A DNA stretch of 53,320 nucleotides from CAXSEF01 sp964236535 (GTDB lineage: Bacteria; Pseudomonadota; Alphaproteobacteria; Acetobacterales; Acetobacteraceae). The position numbers and the translations under genes were made by a program. Positions 16,262-24,839 of the stretch are shown one piece after another; positions within the stretch are counted from its first letter, which is position 1, and each line of letters begins with the position of its first letter. The stretch lies in NCBI GenBank assembly GCA_964236535.1, contig CAXSEF010000014.1, positions 1-53,320 of the forward strand. Reading direction: 5' to 3'. The notes under the pieces were generated by a model. The model made no database searches. It was not told the DNA's origin and saw only the letters and a list, made by a program, of their open reading frames with translations.

Positions 16262-16666
16262 TCAGTGCGAGATCATCACGCTGCGCGCTGTAGTGGTCAT
16301 TCGAAGGCGCAAAGGCCGCAGGGCAGCGGCCAACACCCGGTTCCAAGGCCGCCCTCCCGACCACGTGACGGGGGCAGTCGAGTCCACTCCGGGACCGAAG
16401 CGGATTACGGTGGTATGCGGCACGATCTGCCGTATAGCAAAGGACATCGGGACCTGGTTCCCGAATCCCTGTGCCATCAGGAAGCGAGGGCGGAGGGCGA
16501 CGGGGGCATCCTCGCTTCCTTGTCCTGAGTCGCTGGAGGACGATGCGGAGGTGGCTGGAGGGATGTTTGAGGAAGACGGAGAGGCCTGTATGCGGAAGTC
16601 CGCGCGAGCGGCGGGATGAAGGGGAAGCAGGGCAAACGGGAACAGGAACAAGCTTTTGGCGCGCAC
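16262..16666 (-). CDS. TcpQ/PilL-domain exported protein
   Basis: This 134-aa protein starts at GTG 16666 with GAGGAGAG five bases upstream. It has a signal peptide (MRAKSLFLFPFALLPLHPAARA), a Ser-rich linker, and from about residue 60 a domain matching the TcpQ/PilL secretin-N0-like pattern: SFAIRQIVPHTTVIRFGPGVDSTAPVTWSGGRPWNRVLAAALRPLRLRMTTTARSVMI. Such domains occur at the N-terminus of PilL and in DotD-like lipoproteins and help assemble the outer-membrane ring. No lipobox is evident. It is the first gene of the leftward transfer operon and diverges from the XRE regulator. Confidence 0.7.
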   Translation of the reverse strand: MRAKSLFLFPFALLPLHPAARADFRIQASPSSSNIPPATSASSSSDSGQGSEDAPVALRPRFLMAQGFGNQVPMSFAIRQIVPHTTVIRFGPGVDSTAPVTWSGGRPWNRVLAAALRPLRLRMTTTARSVMISH

Positions 16667-16867
16667 GACACTCTCCTCTGGTTAAGCTTCGTCACGTTGC
16701 ACGTCTTCAATGCGAATGAAGGTGCTGCTTGTCAGAGGCGATCCACAAAGGGACTGTGATATCTTTGTAGACCACGATTTCGTATTCGCTTGTCACCGTT
16801 TCTTTCTCACAAACGCCTGCCGACCCATTAAGCTAGATGGAAGCCCTTACCATGCTGGTCTCCTACA
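16667..16867. promoter_or_regulatory. Divergent promoter region
   Basis: The 201 bp separate the leftward transfer operon from the rightward XRE regulator and are richer in A and T than the genes. Both promoters must lie here. Short repeats such as TTGTCACC and ATTCGC(TT) are visible, but no confident -35/-10 pair. The XRE protein is the natural candidate to bind it. Confidence 0.5.
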
Positions 16868-17623
16868 ATGACTAAGCAACGTGCAAACGTCGTTGCCAAT
16901 GAAGCATCGCCGGTCGCGGCTCTTATTGACCAGAATGGATCCGAGATGATCGAAGACACTCAGCCTCCAGACGAAGCTATTGCCGATAAGGCAGGGAAAG
17001 TACCGAGCGATCATCAGATAACTACGCAGTACCGTGAGAATCTGGCGCATAACTTGCGCCATTACCGTGCTCGTGAAGGTTGGACGCAGACAGATCTTGG
17101 AAAGGCGATTGGCTCAAGTCAGGCGCAGATCGCTTTTCTTGAACGCGAAAAGCAGAATGTCGGCTTAGGAATGCTGACAAAGCTTGCGATGGTTTTTAAT
17201 GTAGAACCCATGGTGCTAATCAGCACACCGGAGAACATGGACGAATATTATAGAAGAAGGGGGATCATAAGACCTACTGATCGCAACGAAATTAATCAGT
17301 TCCTTCTTAACCAGGCACAGGAAAATGCCAAGTCACGGCAGGACGCTGTAGACAAAACCCTGGAAGAAAGGTCTTTTGAACCACAAGCACACTCTGCTGA
17401 TGCCCTCCTAGGCTCGCCAGGCGAGCCTCTTGATCTAGTTGTTGTGGCACGCATTGTCGGGGCTGCCTACAAGCGCATCGAGACTCTTAGGCACAAGCAT
17501 GGGTCGGCACCGATGACGCGGGCTATGCTGAATAGTGTGCTGGCAGCAGTCCTGAACGCGTCGCATGAGACAGATGATGAGTGTGGGAAAGACGGCTTAG
17601 CTCTACCTGAGGTAGATTGCTGA
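16868..17623 (+). CDS. XRE-family transcriptional regulator
   Basis: The 251-aa protein has a 55-residue leader, then a Cro/CI-type helix-turn-helix at about residues 57-118 (ENLAHNLRHYRAREGWTQTDLGKAIGSSQAQIAFLEREKQNVGLGMLTKLAMVFNV). The helical C-terminal part (about 120-251) has no known domain; it could sense a ligand or dimerise. It diverges from the leftward transfer operon and precedes the rightward one, so it is a likely switch for conjugation. Composition is less GC-rich than the dot genes. The ORF starts at the first ATG; the leader is compatible with that start. Confidence 0.8.
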   Translation: MTKQRANVVANEASPVAALIDQNGSEMIEDTQPPDEAIADKAGKVPSDHQITTQYRENLAHNLRHYRAREGWTQTDLGKAIGSSQAQIAFLEREKQNVGLGMLTKLAMVFNVEPMVLISTPENMDEYYRRRGIIRPTDRNEINQFLLNQAQENAKSRQDAVDKTLEERSFEPQAHSADALLGSPGEPLDLVVVARIVGAAYKRIETLRHKHGSAPMTRAMLNSVLAAVLNASHETDDECGKDGLALPEVDC

Positions 17624-17832
17624 TCTGGAGCGCCACCGAGGTTTTTCAACCTGTCTAATATAATGGAATTACGTTACTTTCTGAATCATTGGCTGAAACC
17701 TACGGTAGAACGCGAATGTAATTCCGCATTTAACAAAAATACTGCATATCGAGTTCAGAAAATTGTTCTTTTCCTGGTGACAGGTAGGAGCTTACCACCT
17801 AAGCAGATTCCGGGATGAACGCCGGAGCACAC
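17624..17832. promoter_or_regulatory. AT-rich gap with inverted repeat
   Basis: GGAATTAC (17665-17672) and GTAATTCC (17718-17725) are perfect inverted copies 45 bp apart in an AT-rich 209-bp gap before the multi-HTH gene. This is a plausible operator pair for a dimer or a looped repressor complex. AGGTAGGAGCTTACCACCT just before the gene can fold into a small hairpin. Confidence 0.45.
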
Positions 17833-18696
17833 ATGCAAATCAACCTTGGGCGAGACAATGTCACCCTGCTTGGCCAAAGCATGGTTGCATCCGTGACGGG
17901 TCTGTCGGCAGCGAAGACGATCCTTGCTGCTCACACACCTCGTGACAAATCAATCATCGGTATGGCGGAGAAGGGCCATGCGCACGATGCGATTGCCTCG
18001 TTTCTGGGAATTATGACCATAGATCTTGTCTACCGTCTCTATCGACTTGGTCTATACACTCCGATGAGCGGTTCGATCAGGCGCAAGATCAGGAAAAACA
18101 ACGCTCGCAGTGCCTGGCAGCTCGGCGAGATCAGGCAGCTGATCGAGCTGCGCGAGCAGAACGTCAGCTCCGTCGCCATCGCAGACAGGCTGGGCCGCTC
18201 TGCCGGATCAGTACGCTACAAGGCGCGCTGGCTCGGGCTGCCCAAGCTGTCACGCGCCCCGCATGCAGCAGAACTTCCCCTGTTCCCGCATCTCGAGACG
18301 GCGAGCAAGCCGCGCCGCAAGCCACGTGTCCGGCTGAGCTGGAGCGAGGACCATCTGCGGATGGTCATCGACCGGTGGCTTGCCTACCAGCGTCACGAGG
18401 GCATTGCCCGTGACCTGGGCCTGACGCCCGCGCAGGTGCGGTCCAAGACCAAGATCCTCGGCCTGCCGTCGAACCGCGATCGTAATCTACTCGTTATGGA
18501 CTATCGTCCCGACACCCGCGATGCAGCGGAACTGCGCGGCCGTTACCTCGTCCGCAATTGCATCGAGACCGGCAAGGTGTTCGCGACCCAGCGCAACGGC
18601 TCTCAGCGCACATGCCCCTCCTACCAGGCGTCGCGCGAGCACCGGCACGTCAGCCTCTACCTCGGCGCCTACGAAGCCACGCTGCACGCCTGCTGA
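17833..18696 (+). CDS. Protein with three tandem HTH-like units
   Basis: I choose the ATG at 17833 because GGAG lies seven bases before it; an ATG at 17815 would add six residues. The 287-aa protein has three related segments: residues 38-77 (ending YRLGLYTP), 94-139 (IADRLGRSAGSVRYKARWLGLPKLS) and 169-213 (IARDLGLTPAQVRSKTKILGLPSN). Each has a helix-turn-helix pattern like GcrA/SANT-type DNA-binding units, ending in LGLP/Y. The array suggests a regulator that contacts a long DNA site. It sits directly upstream of the DotI gene (34 bp) and may control the rightward transfer operon. No named family is claimed. Confidence 0.65.
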   Translation: MQINLGRDNVTLLGQSMVASVTGLSAAKTILAAHTPRDKSIIGMAEKGHAHDAIASFLGIMTIDLVYRLYRLGLYTPMSGSIRRKIRKNNARSAWQLGEIRQLIELREQNVSSVAIADRLGRSAGSVRYKARWLGLPKLSRAPHAAELPLFPHLETASKPRRKPRVRLSWSEDHLRMVIDRWLAYQRHEGIARDLGLTPAQVRSKTKILGLPSNRDRNLLVMDYRPDTRDAAELRGRYLVRNCIETGKVFATQRNGSQRTCPSYQASREHRHVSLYLGAYEATLHAC

Positions 18697-18730
18697 ACGC
18701 ATTCGCGTCCTGCCGGCCGACACTGCGCCC

Positions 18731-19363
18731 ATGAAGAACCAATCCGCTGCGGTGGCCCGCAGGCTCGCCGATCCGGAGTTCCAGCAGCGGATGCTGCGGC
18801 GCTCCTTCCTCAGCAACACCATCCTGACCGGAGCCGTGCTGGCGCTCGTGGGCGACCGCATCTGGCGCGACCACCACCCGCCGACGCCGCACTACTTTTA
18901 CACCGACGGCAAGGGTACGCCGCGCGAGGTCTATCCGCTCGACCAGCCGGTGATGAGCGACGCCGACCTGATCATCTGGACGGTCAGTTCCGTCGCCGCC
19001 GTGTTCTCGATCAACTTCAAGGACTACCGGGTCCAGCTGAACCGCGCCGCCGAACACTTCACCGACCGGGGCTGGATCGCCTTCGCCAACGCCTTCAAGG
19101 GCGTCGGCAACTTCGAGCAGATCAAGCGCGCCCGCCTGGTCGGCTCGGCCACCCCGGAACGCTCCGCCGTCATCAACAGCCAGGGCGTCGTCGGCAGCCT
19201 CTACACCTACAAGATCGAGATCCCGATGATCGTCGCGTTCGAGAACGACAACGTCAACAACGACAACCAGCACCTGATGGTCTCCGTCGTCGTGATCCGC
19301 ACCATCGCGCCGGACCACCCCGACGGCATCGCCATCGACCAGATCGTCATCGTCCCCGCCTGA
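18731..19363 (+). CDS. traM: DotI/TraM inner-membrane protein
   Basis: The ATG at 18731 gives 210 aa, close to the usual length of DotI (IcmL)/TraM. A single membrane helix lies at about residues 25-45 (SFLSNTILTGAVLALVGDRIW), followed by a periplasmic domain with the DotI hallmark NFKDYRVQLNRAAEHFTDRGWIAFANAFKGVGNFEQIKRARLV and QGVVGSLYTYKIEIPMIVAFEND. DotI forms a periplasmic ring in I-type systems. The frame is open upstream, but that part overlaps the preceding gene in another frame. It begins the run of core genes through traU. Confidence 0.9.
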   Translation: MKNQSAAVARRLADPEFQQRMLRRSFLSNTILTGAVLALVGDRIWRDHHPPTPHYFYTDGKGTPREVYPLDQPVMSDADLIIWTVSSVAAVFSINFKDYRVQLNRAAEHFTDRGWIAFANAFKGVGNFEQIKRARLVGSATPERSAVINSQGVVGSLYTYKIEIPMIVAFENDNVNNDNQHLMVSVVVIRTIAPDHPDGIAIDQIVIVPA

Positions 19364-19376
19364 CCAGGAAACCATC

Positions 19377-20288
19377 ATGCGCGTCAGACACACGCTCGCG
19401 ACCGCCCTGGTCCTCCTGGCGGCCTGTTCCCTCCTGCGCGCGCGTGCGCAGGACGATGTGAACTCCGCCCAGCCGGACACCGCCGCGGAGCTGGACCGCA
19501 AGGCCCGTGACACGGCCGAGCGCCACGAGCTGCCGCTGACGCCGGAGGGCATCGAGCGACTGGCGCACAAGTTCAACGAAACGCACCGTGCCCAGGAGCA
19601 GGCGCAGCAGGCCAGCATCGCCCTGCCGGTGACGCGCTCGGTCAACATCGCGCTCGGCCCGGGCGGCGCCACGCCGATCGTGCAGGCCGTGCAGGGCTAT
19701 CCCACTGCCATCGCGTTCCTCGACAACTCCGGCCAGCCCTGGCCGATCGTGTGGGACACCAACAGCAACCCCAGCGTGGAAGGCTTCGGCTTCGACGTGT
19801 CGGTGCCCGAGAAGGGCAGCAACGTCATGCAGATCATCCCTCGCTCGCGCATCCCGCGCGGCGGCCTGCTGGTCTACCTCAAGGGCGCCCCGGTGCCCCT
19901 GACCTTCATGATCGTGGCGGGCCAGGGTCGCTACGACGCCCGTGTCGACGCCCGCATCGCCGACCGCGGACCGAACGCCAAGGTGCAGATCATCACCCGG
20001 CCGAACACGCCGGAGACCGGGGCCGCCTACCTGACGGCGATGCTGGACGGCACGCCTCCGGCCGAGGCGGTGCCGCTCGTCGTCGCCGGCGTGTCTCCGG
20101 ACGAGGTGCGCGCCTGGCGCCTGGGCGACCGGGTGTTCCTGCGCACCCGCTACACGGTGATCTCGCCCGAGTGGGTCGCCTCCGAGGCCGGCGAGGCCGG
20201 CGTGTCGGTCTACGCCCTGCCCTCCACGCCGATCGTCCTCCTCTCAGCCGATGGCCGCTCGGTGTCCGCGCGCCTCACGGAGCACTGA
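19377..20288 (+). CDS. traN: DotH/TraN outer-membrane core protein
   Basis: The 303-aa protein has a signal peptide (MRVRHTLATALVLLAACSLLRARA) and the DotH (IcmK)/TraN C-terminal beta domain: TRSVNIALGPGGATPIVQAVQGYPTAIAFLDNSGQPWPIVW, then VPLTFMIVAGQGRYDARVDARIADRGPNAK. DotH is part of the outer-membrane core ring with DotC and DotD. A Cys at 17 in LAACS is not followed by the usual small residue, so lipid modification is unclear. It starts 13 bases after traM and ends three bases before traO. Confidence 0.9.
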   Translation: MRVRHTLATALVLLAACSLLRARAQDDVNSAQPDTAAELDRKARDTAERHELPLTPEGIERLAHKFNETHRAQEQAQQASIALPVTRSVNIALGPGGATPIVQAVQGYPTAIAFLDNSGQPWPIVWDTNSNPSVEGFGFDVSVPEKGSNVMQIIPRSRIPRGGLLVYLKGAPVPLTFMIVAGQGRYDARVDARIADRGPNAKVQIITRPNTPETGAAYLTAMLDGTPPAEAVPLVVAGVSPDEVRAWRLGDRVFLRTRYTVISPEWVASEAGEAGVSVYALPSTPIVLLSADGRSVSARLTEH

Positions 20289-20291
20289 ACC

Positions 20292-21548
20292 ATGGTCATG
20301 AAGCTCGCCCTCAGCCCCGGCCGCGTGTTCAGCGGCGCCGCCGGCAACGGCCCGCGCCGCCTCGCCTGGATCGGCACGGGTGTGACCGGCATCCTGGTCG
20401 TCGTCGCCGGCTTCCTGCTGGCCGGTCACGAACTGCAGCAGACCACCACGGTCACCAGGCTGGCCGCGGCGGACCCGCTGCCGGGCGGTTCGAAGGGCAG
20501 CCCCTACTTCCACGAGCTCGCCCGCGCCAAGGCCAAGGACGACGGGCAGGCTGCGCTCGCCGCCGGCGACTCCTACGTGGCGCCCCTCGAAGGCATCGCC
20601 GCGCCGGAGCCATCGCCGCATCAGATGCTGGCCATTGCGGACCCGATCATCCCGGTGCCCAAGCCACTGCCGCCCAACGCGTCGAGACTGCCCGTCGTCA
20701 CCTCCGGCACGCAGCCCAACCCGTTCGCAACGAGCACGGGCGCGGTGCATCGCGTCTCCGACAACGGAGGCGATCCACCAAAGGTCGATCCGCAGCAGGT
20801 GCAGGCCTACCAGCTCGCGATGGAGAGGCTGTTCAACGGCATGGGCGGCAAGGCGGCCGATACCCAGCATTGGAGCAAGGAGGAGGCCCAGACACAGACA
20901 GGCGGGCAGGCGGGAGCGAGGGCCGACGAGATTGGCCGGGTGCAGAACGCCTCGACGGGTGGGCAGGGCGTCACCCCTCCGCTGGCCCGCCGTCGCGTCG
21001 GCAAGATGCTGATGTCGGCGGACCGGGGCATCTACGCCATCAACAAGCTCGCCGTGAACTCGGACGGCGGCGGCCCGGTGATCATCGAGGCAGAATCCGG
21101 GCCGATCGCCGGCGACCGCATGAAGGGTGGCTTCGAGCAGAAGGGCGACCGGCTGGTGGTCATGCTCACCACGCTGACCCATGAAGGGCAGGACATCCCG
21201 ATCCAGGCGATCGTGGTCACGCCCGACACCATGGAGACCACCGTGGCCTCGCGGGTCGAGGAGCACTACTTCGAGCGTTTCGCGCTTCCGGCCGCGGCGG
21301 CGTTCGTGTCCGGGCTCGGGCAGGCGGAGCTGCAGTCCAACACCTCGTCCGTGTTGAGCCCCTTTGGCGGGGCCTCGGGCTTCACGCACCTTAACCTGCC
21401 GCAGCAGCTCGGCGTCGCGGCAGGAGCGGCCGGCGCGCAGATCGGACAGACGCTGCAGCAGTCCGTGCCGAAGAAGGCGACGGTCTACCTCGACGCCAAC
21501 ACCCCGGTCGGCGTGGTTTTCCTGTCCACGGTCAACGAGCCGGAATAG
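20292..21548 (+). CDS. traO: DotG/TraO VirB10-like core protein
   Basis: The 418-aa protein has one membrane helix at about residues 24-44, a Pro-rich periplasmic linker (IADPIIPVPKPLPPNASR) and a C-terminal TrbI/VirB10-like beta domain (GIYAINKLAVNSDGGGPVIIEAESGPIAGDRMKGGFEQKGDRLVVMLTTLTHEGQDIPIQAIVV, ending TVYLDANTPVGVVFLS). DotG (IcmE)/TraO bridges both membranes. It is shorter than Legionella DotG because it lacks the long pentapeptide-repeat part, as IncI TraO also does. A GGAG site precedes the ATG; an alternative ATG lies two codons in. Confidence 0.92.
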   Translation: MVMKLALSPGRVFSGAAGNGPRRLAWIGTGVTGILVVVAGFLLAGHELQQTTTVTRLAAADPLPGGSKGSPYFHELARAKAKDDGQAALAAGDSYVAPLEGIAAPEPSPHQMLAIADPIIPVPKPLPPNASRLPVVTSGTQPNPFATSTGAVHRVSDNGGDPPKVDPQQVQAYQLAMERLFNGMGGKAADTQHWSKEEAQTQTGGQAGARADEIGRVQNASTGGQGVTPPLARRRVGKMLMSADRGIYAINKLAVNSDGGGPVIIEAESGPIAGDRMKGGFEQKGDRLVVMLTTLTHEGQDIPIQAIVVTPDTMETTVASRVEEHYFERFALPAAAAFVSGLGQAELQSNTSSVLSPFGGASGFTHLNLPQQLGVAAGAAGAQIGQTLQQSVPKKATVYLDANTPVGVVFLSTVNEPE

Positions 21549-21618
21549 CTGCGCACACGGTCGGCGCTGTTCGCGTCGGCCGGGGCAAGGCTCTGCGTGG
21601 AACACACGCAGGTGACAC

Positions 21619-23037
21619 ATGGACTCGCACATCCTCTCGACCCCCGACCTCCCCCCGACCGGCCTGCAGCCCGCTTCCGACGTCGAGACCCACGGGCATG
21701 ATGTCGGCTCCAGCCCCGCACCCGACACGTCCAAAGCTGTGTCCCAGCCGCAGGACCAGATCCCCGGCTACGAGGACGAACAGCCCGGTCAGCGCCAGGC
21801 CTACCGCACGATCCTGGGGGCGCCCGCCAAGCCGACGGTGCAGGCCCCCACGTCGCGCGACCGCATTCCCCTTTCCGAGAACCAGCCCTTTCTGGCGGCG
21901 CCAGTGCTGGTTGCCGCACGACCGCCTGCTCCCGAGCTGACCATGCCGGACGAAGCCCAGCTGGATGCCGCACCCGCGGAGGTGGTTCCCCCGTCCGTGG
22001 CACCGGCCACCCAGCACTCGACGCGCAACGTGCTGCTGGCCACTGCCGGGGCCTTCGGCCTCACGGTGCTTCTGGCTGGCGGCGGCCTCTACGCCTTGAC
22101 GCACCGAGGCGGGTCCGTGCCTTCGCCGGACACCGTCTCGCTGCCGCAGCCGGTGAGGCCGTCCGAGGCGCTCGCGGCCAACCAGGCGGGAGTGCAGGCA
22201 GCCGGCATGGCCAAGGCGCAGCCTGGCGCACAGCCGACGGGTGCCGGTCCCGCCAGGGCCGCCTCCCAGGCGCACAAGGCCGATGCTGCGGACATCCTGG
22301 GCCTGAAGTCGGACACGCCAGCTGTTGCCCTGCCGCCCCCTGCGGTCGCGGCTCCGGAGATCGCGGAGGCCACCCTGTCTGCCGCTACTCCGGAAGCACC
22401 GGCCGCCGAAAAGCCGGTCGCCTCGACCGCGGCCGTAACGCCTCCGCAAGCGTCCACGCAGGCCGCTGCTGCTCCTGTGATGCACCCTGCCGATGCCGCC
22501 GATGTGGCCGCGGCCCTCGTGCCTGCGCCGATGTCGTCGCGCCAGGTGGTCGACGTGCTCTCCGTGGTCACGGAGCTGGGCGCCCTGGTGCGCGACATGC
22601 GCAACGAGAACACCCAGCTGCGCACCCAGGTCGCGACGCTGAGCGACACGGTCGCGACCAAGACCATGGATTTCGAGCAGCGCCTGGGCCTTGCCGAGGC
22701 GCGCGGCTCGGTCGCCGCCGCCATGGGCGCGGGCAAGCCGCAGGCAGCGGCGCAGGGCGGCATCATCCCAGCCGTGGTCACCGTCTCCGGCGCTCACTCC
22801 ACGCGGGAGACGGGCGTGTCGTCCGTCGCGGCTCCCACCCGCTCGGCCCGCGACTACCGCGTCCAGGCAGCCTCGCCGGGCCTGGCGGTGCTCGCCGACG
22901 CGGGCGCTGGTCCGGGCCAGGCGGCGGGCCTGCAGGTCTCGGTCGGCGACGACGTGCCTGGCGTCGGCCGCATCACCAGCATCGGGCAGCGCGGCTCGAC
23001 CTGGGTGGTGCAGACCGACCACGGCGCGATCCAGTAG
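21619..23037 (+). CDS. traP: DotF/TraP-like single-pass protein
   Basis: The 472-aa protein has a disordered N-terminus of about 130 residues, a membrane helix at about residues 138-160 (LLATAGAFGLTVLLAGGGLYALT) and an Ala/Pro-rich linker. A coiled coil at about 305-365 (VVDVLSVVTELGALVRDMRNENTQLRTQVATLSDTV) leads to a C-terminal beta domain with GVGRITSIGQRGSTWVVQTDHGAIQ. The layout and place between DotG and DotE fit DotF (IcmG)/TraP. In I-type machines this protein links the core to the inner-membrane part. An AGGTGA site precedes the ATG. Confidence 0.8.
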   Translation: MDSHILSTPDLPPTGLQPASDVETHGHDVGSSPAPDTSKAVSQPQDQIPGYEDEQPGQRQAYRTILGAPAKPTVQAPTSRDRIPLSENQPFLAAPVLVAARPPAPELTMPDEAQLDAAPAEVVPPSVAPATQHSTRNVLLATAGAFGLTVLLAGGGLYALTHRGGSVPSPDTVSLPQPVRPSEALAANQAGVQAAGMAKAQPGAQPTGAGPARAASQAHKADAADILGLKSDTPAVALPPPAVAAPEIAEATLSAATPEAPAAEKPVASTAAVTPPQASTQAAAAPVMHPADAADVAAALVPAPMSSRQVVDVLSVVTELGALVRDMRNENTQLRTQVATLSDTVATKTMDFEQRLGLAEARGSVAAAMGAGKPQAAAQGGIIPAVVTVSGAHSTRETGVSSVAAPTRSARDYRVQAASPGLAVLADAGAGPGQAAGLQVSVGDDVPGVGRITSIGQRGSTWVVQTDHGAIQ

Positions 23038-23049
23038 CGGCGCCGCGCC

Positions 23050-23589
23050 ATGCAGGGCTTCGTCAACTTCGCGGCCGACATCGGCCAGGTCATCGCGCTG
23101 CTGATCCCGCTGCTCTGCTATCTGTGTGGAGGCGCCTTCCTGGTCGCCTCCGGCTGGGGGCTGTGGCACATGCACCAGCCCGGCAGCTTCTGGGAGCGCC
23201 ACCCCTGGGTGCCGTTCGCCACCATCTTCTTCGCCGGGGCGCTGCTGTCCTTCGACAAGATGCTGACCTTCGGCAATGCTACCTTCGGCGGCGGGTCCAA
23301 GGTCGACATGACGTCGAGCCTGACCAGCTACACCGCGCCTACGGTGGACACGAGCACCCTGATGGGCGCCACGCCGGAAGCCACGCTGCTGAACATCATC
23401 AACGTGTTCATCTACTTCTTCCGCAGCTACGGCGCGCTGATCGTGCTGCTCGGCGTGTTCAGCCTCAAGGCCGTCATGGAAGGCCGCAAGCGCGGCGGCA
23501 CCGGTACCTCCGTCGTCATGATCGTCTTCGGCTTCGCCGTGATGAACATCGATACCATCGCCGCCAGCGTGCTCACCTACTTCGCCTGA
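23050..23589 (+). CDS. traQ: DotE/TraQ membrane protein
   Basis: The 179-aa protein has four hydrophobic segments, at about 13-37, 56-74, 117-140 and 157-175, with the DotE/IcmC-like phrase SFWERHPWVPFATIFFAGALLSFDKMLTF. DotE and DotP are paired inner-membrane proteins of I-type systems, and the two genes are adjacent here. The ribosome site is weak. It starts 12 bases after traP, so it may depend on traP translation. Confidence 0.85.
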   Translation: MQGFVNFAADIGQVIALLIPLLCYLCGGAFLVASGWGLWHMHQPGSFWERHPWVPFATIFFAGALLSFDKMLTFGNATFGGGSKVDMTSSLTSYTAPTVDTSTLMGATPEATLLNIINVFIYFFRSYGALIVLLGVFSLKAVMEGRKRGGTGTSVVMIVFGFAVMNIDTIAASVLTYFA

Positions 23590-23655
23590 GACCCTGCCTG
23601 GCCGGCGTTCGCCAGCCGGCGGAAACAGGGCTCCTGTTCGCGTCCGGTGCTGGGA

Positions 23656-23695
23656 CTTTGGGGATCGAGGGGGACACACCCTCGACAACCCAAAG
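23656..23695 (+). promoter_or_regulatory. Hairpin covering the traR ribosome site
   Basis: CTTTGGG (23656-23662) pairs with CCCAAAG (23689-23695), enclosing a second stem, TCGAGGG (23665-23671) with CCCTCGA (23679-23685). The traR ribosome site AAAGGA (23692-23697) is partly in the outer stem, and the start is a weak GTG. No T-run follows. It fits a translation-lowering leader or a processing signal. A separate GCCGGC/GCCGGC hairpin lies at about 23600-23620. Confidence 0.55.
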
Positions 23696-23704
23696 GACCC
23701 CATC

Positions 23705-24142
23705 GTGGCAGACAAGACCCTCGTCGCTCCCGCAAGCACCGGGATCGCCTTTCCTTCCACCCCCGAGCCGGCCCGGCGCCAGCGCCTGATGGCGGCGGCC
23801 GCCGCCTTCGCGGCGGTCGCCCTGCCCGCTTCCAGCGCCCTCGCACAGACGCTGGGGACCCGCATGCAGGCGGTGTCCACCGACATGACGAGCGGCGGCG
23901 GCTACCTGCTGACGCTGTTCGGCTTCATCCTCGGCGGCTTCGCCCTGATCGCCGGCGGCTGGACCATCTACCAGCACACCAAGAACCCCAACGGCCAGGC
24001 CAAGCTCGGCTATGGCGTCGCTGGCGTGCTGGCAGGTGGCTTCTTCCTCACCATCGCCTCGATCGCCACCTTCTCGGCGCAGACCATCTCCGGTGCCAAC
24101 ACCAGCAGCAACGGAACCTCCAAGGCGATGACGTTCCAGTAG
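23705..24142 (+). CDS. traR: DotP/TraR membrane protein
   Basis: The 145-aa protein starts at GTG 23705, seven bases after AAAGGA. It has a long leader with a hydrophobic signal (AAAAAFAAVALPASSALA), then two membrane helices at about 75-95 and 110-128 (YLLTLFGFILGGFALIAGGWTIYQHTKNPNGQAKLGYGVAGVLAGGFFLTIASIATF). That pattern is typical of DotP (IcmD)/TraR. It acts with DotE in the inner membrane. A 115-bp leader with hairpins separates it from traQ, the longest gap in this part of the operon. Confidence 0.85.
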   Translation: MADKTLVAPASTGIAFPSTPEPARRQRLMAAAAAFAAVALPASSALAQTLGTRMQAVSTDMTSGGGYLLTLFGFILGGFALIAGGWTIYQHTKNPNGQAKLGYGVAGVLAGGFFLTIASIATFSAQTISGANTSSNGTSKAMTFQ

Positions 24143-24156
24143 GGAGCGCCCCGCCC

Positions 24157-24828
24157 ATGCGCCTCCTGCCCCTCGTCCCGTCCGCCTGCCTTCCGTCCTG
24201 TCCCGCGGACACGCAGAGGACGCAGGAGGCGCGTCTCTCCATCCTGGAGCGTGATGGCCACGCCTGCCGGTTCTGCGGCTTCCACGCTGCAGGCTCGCAG
24301 GAGGTGGTCCCGCTCGATGCCGCTGCCCTCCCGCCATCGCCGGACACCCTGGCCACGGCTTGCCTGCTCTGCGCGGCCGTGCAGCAGCTCGACCGCCCCA
24401 CCGCGGGGCAGGAGACGCTGGTGATCTGGATGCCGGAGATGGCTCAGCCAGTGCTCAACGCCCTAGTGCGCGGCATCCATCTCGCCCTGCACAAGGGTGA
24501 CGAGTCACCTGTCCTGGGCAGCCGTCCCCGCCAGGACACCCCGACCACGCGGGCCGCCTGGAGTGCCTACGACGCCCTGGCGGCACGCCGGGAGGCGGCG
24601 GAGCTGCACATCGGCACCAGCTCGCCCCGCGAGCTCGCCGCCGCCCTGCTCGAGATGTCGCCGGCCTCCTACAGCCGCCGCGCCGCGCTGCTCGGTGGCG
24701 TGCGCGTCCTGCACCGCGGCCGCCACATCCAGGACGGACAGGACGCCTATCCGGCGGTCCTCGCCGGCTGGGCCGCGGCGGCCTCGCCAGAGTCCACGGC
24801 GGTGCCTGCCTTTCCGACCCTCTCGTAG
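24157..24828 (+). CDS. traT: DotN/TraT (IcmJ) zinc-binding protein
   Basis: The ATG at 24157 gives 223 aa, the usual IcmJ length; the longer open frame overlaps traR and is not real. The first Cys pair (CRFCGFHAAGSQEVVPLD) and a second (CLLCAAVQQLDRP) fit the IcmJ zinc site with an HNH-like fold. The C-terminal helical part (LVIWMPEMAQPVLNALVRGIHLAL) also matches the family. In Legionella, DotN joins the coupling complex with DotL and DotM; both partners are encoded about 8-12 kb downstream. Confidence 0.85.
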   Translation: MRLLPLVPSACLPSCPADTQRTQEARLSILERDGHACRFCGFHAAGSQEVVPLDAAALPPSPDTLATACLLCAAVQQLDRPTAGQETLVIWMPEMAQPVLNALVRGIHLALHKGDESPVLGSRPRQDTPTTRAAWSAYDALAARREAAELHIGTSSPRELAAALLEMSPASYSRRAALLGGVRVLHRGRHIQDGQDAYPAVLAGWAAAASPESTAVPAFPTLS

Positions 24829-24839
24829 CCGGAGCCGCC

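Noticed and set aside
21532..23886. 784-aa leftward open frame
   Set aside because: Antisense to the DotF and DotE genes, with low-complexity shadow sequence.
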